A stretch of 64,000 bases of DNA from positions 186,001 to 250,000 of the forward strand of contig NZ_JARVHQ010000001.1 of assembly GCF_040459645.1 (NCBI RefSeq), read 5' to 3'. The notes under the pieces were generated by a model, which worked only from the letters and a program-made list of their open reading frames with translations, was not told the DNA's origin and searched no databases. The stretch is from Bacillus cereus group sp. RP43. Its GTDB lineage: Bacteria; Bacillota; Bacilli; Bacillales; Bacillaceae_G. Position 1 is the first letter of the stretch, and the number at the start of each line of letters is the position of its first letter. This document shows, piece after piece, positions 62,403 to 64,000 of this stretch. The translations under genes and the position numbers were made by a program.

Positions 62403-63587
62403 ATGTTACCAAATACGGTTCGTACTCCAAACAAGAAGAAGAAATGGATTATTATCGGAGTTATTGCACTAATTGTTATTGTTGCAGCAGTTAATATTTT
62501 TGTTATGCAAGGTAAGAAGAAAGGTACAGCGACGAATGAGGCTGTGAGCTTTGAGAAAGTGACAGAGCGTAAGCTTAATAATACGAAGTTAATTTCGGGT
62601 CAGGTGAAGCCAGGGAATATTGAAAGTTTTTATGCAGATCCGACTAAAGGAAAAGTGAAAGATATCGCAGTGAAAGAAGGACAAGAGGTAGAGAAGGGAA
62701 CGAAATTATTCTCTTATGATAATGAAGAAATTAATCTTCAAATGAAGCAAGCTGAGCTTGATCAGAAGATGGCTGATATGCGTTATGATCAAGGGAAAAA
62801 GAAGATTGATTCATTGAAGAAAGAAATTAAAAAAGTGAAAGATAGCGGGGCTGGGAAAGAAGTAACAGATCCGATGGAAGAGCAAGTAAGTGAGTTAGAA
62901 ATGGCACAAAAGACAACTGACCTTGAGAAAGAAAAAGGGAAGTTACAAAAAGAAGAGTTAAATAAAAAGCAGAAGGAACTTACGATTTATAGTAACTTTA
63001 CGGGTGTTGTACAAAAGTTAGACAAAGATGCGGCACAAAGTTCATCTCAGGCATTAGGTGGTCAAGGGAAAGCATTCTTGCAAGTTGCTTCTAAAGATCC
63101 GTTCCAAGTTCAAGGGACTTTAACAGAGCTTCAAAAATCACAAATTCAAAAAGATCAAACGTTCACTGTAACTGCGAAAGCAAATAATAAGAAGAAGTGG
63201 ACAGGTAAGATTACGGAAGTAAGTGAATTCCCAACGAGTGCAGAGATGGCTCAAGCTGCTGGTGAAGGAACTCAAAATATGTCTCAGTATACATATAAAG
63301 CAAGTCTTGATAGCCAAGATGGTTTATCTCCAGGTTATCACGTTTCTCTGCAAGTGAATTTAGAGAATAAGACGATGATTGCTGTTCCAACTAAGAGCAT
63401 TGTAGAAAAAGGCGAAGATGCATTTGTTTATATCGAAGAAAAAGGAAAACTTCGTAAACAAAATGTGAAAAAGGGTGCTACTGATGGAGACTGGACAGAG
63501 ATTGTTGAAGGCGCAACAGTGGGGCAAAAGGTGGTTAAAAATCCTTCCGACAACGTGTATGACGGAATGGAAGTGAAAGAGAAATGA
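62403..63587 (+). CDS. Membrane fusion/adaptor protein of a MacAB-type ABC exporter
   Basis: The 394 residues have an N-terminal helix (WIIIGVIALIVIVAAVNIFVM), a lipoyl-like half (GKVKDIAVKEGQEVEKGTKLFSYD) and a long helical hairpin rich in K and E (about residues 110-195). The second lipoyl half includes LTIYSNFTGVVQKLDKDA, and a beta-barrel (GYHVSLQVNLENKTMIAVPTKSIV) follows. This is the HlyD/MacA/YknX pattern. It overlaps the ATPase gene by four bases. Substrates of such systems in Bacillus are often peptides or toxins. Confidence 0.88.
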   Translation: MLPNTVRTPNKKKKWIIIGVIALIVIVAAVNIFVMQGKKKGTATNEAVSFEKVTERKLNNTKLISGQVKPGNIESFYADPTKGKVKDIAVKEGQEVEKGTKLFSYDNEEINLQMKQAELDQKMADMRYDQGKKKIDSLKKEIKKVKDSGAGKEVTDPMEEQVSELEMAQKTTDLEKEKGKLQKEELNKKQKELTIYSNFTGVVQKLDKDAAQSSSQALGGQGKAFLQVASKDPFQVQGTLTELQKSQIQKDQTFTVTAKANNKKKWTGKITEVSEFPTSAEMAQAAGEGTQNMSQYTYKASLDSQDGLSPGYHVSLQVNLENKTMIAVPTKSIVEKGEDAFVYIEEKGKLRKQNVKKGATDGDWTEIVEGATVGQKVVKNPSDNVYDGMEVKEK

Positions 63588-64000
63588 TTACGTTAAATAA
63601 TATTTCTAAAACGTATTATCAAGGGAAGTTGGCAGTGCCGATCTTACATGGTATTAGTTTAACGATTCAAAACGGTGAGTTCATTTCGATTATGGGACCG
63701 TCTGGTTCAGGTAAATCAACGCTTATGAATATTATCGGTTGTTTAGATCGTCCAACAGAGGGCGAATATATGTTGAATGATGTGAATATCTTAACAGCAG
63801 ACGAGTCAAAACTAGCTTTAATTCGTAATGAATATATCGGCTTTGTATTCCAGCACTTTAATTTATTACCGCGTCTTTCCGCAGTGGAAAACGTTGAACT
63901 TCCGCTCATCTATGGCGGGGTGAAGAAAGCAGAGCGTCGTCAAAGAGCTCTTGAAGCGCTGGGGAAAGTTGGATTATCAGATAGAGTACACCATTTACCT
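63584..64000 (+). CDS. MacB/YknY-type ABC transporter ATP-binding protein, cut by the window end
   Basis: The first 139 residues are present. Walker A reads GPSGSGKSTLMNIIGCLDRPTEG, and the Q-loop region is YIGFVFQHFNLLPRLSAVENVELPL, which is diagnostic of the LolD/MacB/YknY class. The signature and Walker B lie beyond the right edge. ATG 63584 overlaps the end of the adaptor gene. A permease gene is expected downstream. Confidence 0.92.
   Translation, partial: MITLNNISKTYYQGKLAVPILHGISLTIQNGEFISIMGPSGSGKSTLMNIIGCLDRPTEGEYMLNDVNILTADESKLALIRNEYIGFVFQHFNLLPRLSAVENVELPLIYGGVKKAERRQRALEALGKVGLSDRVHHLP

Overview
The window is 64 kb of Bacillus chromosome, almost certainly from the Bacillus cereus group. 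The gene order is the classical Bacillus one: ywlG-glyA-upp-atp, an 11-subunit nuo operon, ywzB-ywmB-murA-spoIID, spoIIQ-spoIIID-mbl, and fabZ. Further support comes from the low G+C content, the many GTG and TTG starts behind strong AGGAGG sites, the sporulation genes, paired DUF975 membrane proteins, and short structured intergenic repeats of the kind known from this group. No rRNA, tRNA, CRISPR array, transposase or phage gene was seen. Almost everything lies on the + strand; the one clear exception is a GGDEF/EAL protein at 12611-15340.

Layout. 1-2710: end of ywlG, then glyA and upp. 3002-10756: F1Fo ATP synthase operon, with a good sigma-A promoter, a structured leader, and copies of a covarying RNA-like repeat on both sides of atpG. 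11031-12523: two DUF975 membrane proteins. 12611-15340: a membrane PAS-GGDEF-EAL protein. 15508-26182: nuoABCDHIJKLMN, with no NADH-oxidising module and with a 34-residue tandem repeat in NuoC. 26354-29998: ywzB, ywmB, murA, spoIID. 30066-32828: a LytTR regulator fused to a decayed ABC ATPase domain, followed by an ABC exporter. 32911-36078: spoIIQ, a 44-residue membrane protein, spoIIID, mbl. 36197-36948: a candidate CcpA-controlled small RNA, then fabZ.

37286-54530 is an exopolysaccharide locus. It holds two BY-type tyrosine kinases, a chain-length modulator, a CpsB/YwqE phosphatase, galU, and an epsC/epsN/epsL/epsM-like set that by homology makes a bacillosamine-type amino sugar and loads it on the lipid carrier. 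Glycosyltransferases, a polymerase, a flippase, acetyltransferases and a UDP-glucose dehydrogenase follow. Between the phosphatase gene and galU is a structured RNA region that I interpret as an EAR (epsC-type) processive antitermination element. It is followed by several intrinsic-terminator-like hairpins inside the locus. The stretch at about 47-53 kb is more A+T-rich and looks like the variable, transferred part.

54844-56749: an LCP-family glycopolymer ligase and an SGNH-like exported protein. 56807-62204: a two-component system, a DUF3919 protein, a solute-binding lipoprotein and an organophosphate antiporter, which together look like a phosphoglycerate uptake system. 62403-64000: the start of a MacA/MacB-type ABC export operon, cut by the window end.

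All functions are inferred from recognised protein families and motifs read by eye; no database search was run. The main observations to follow up are the EAR-like element and its terminators, the two families of structured intergenic repeats, the LytTR/pseudo-ABC regulator, and the candidate small RNA before fabZ.
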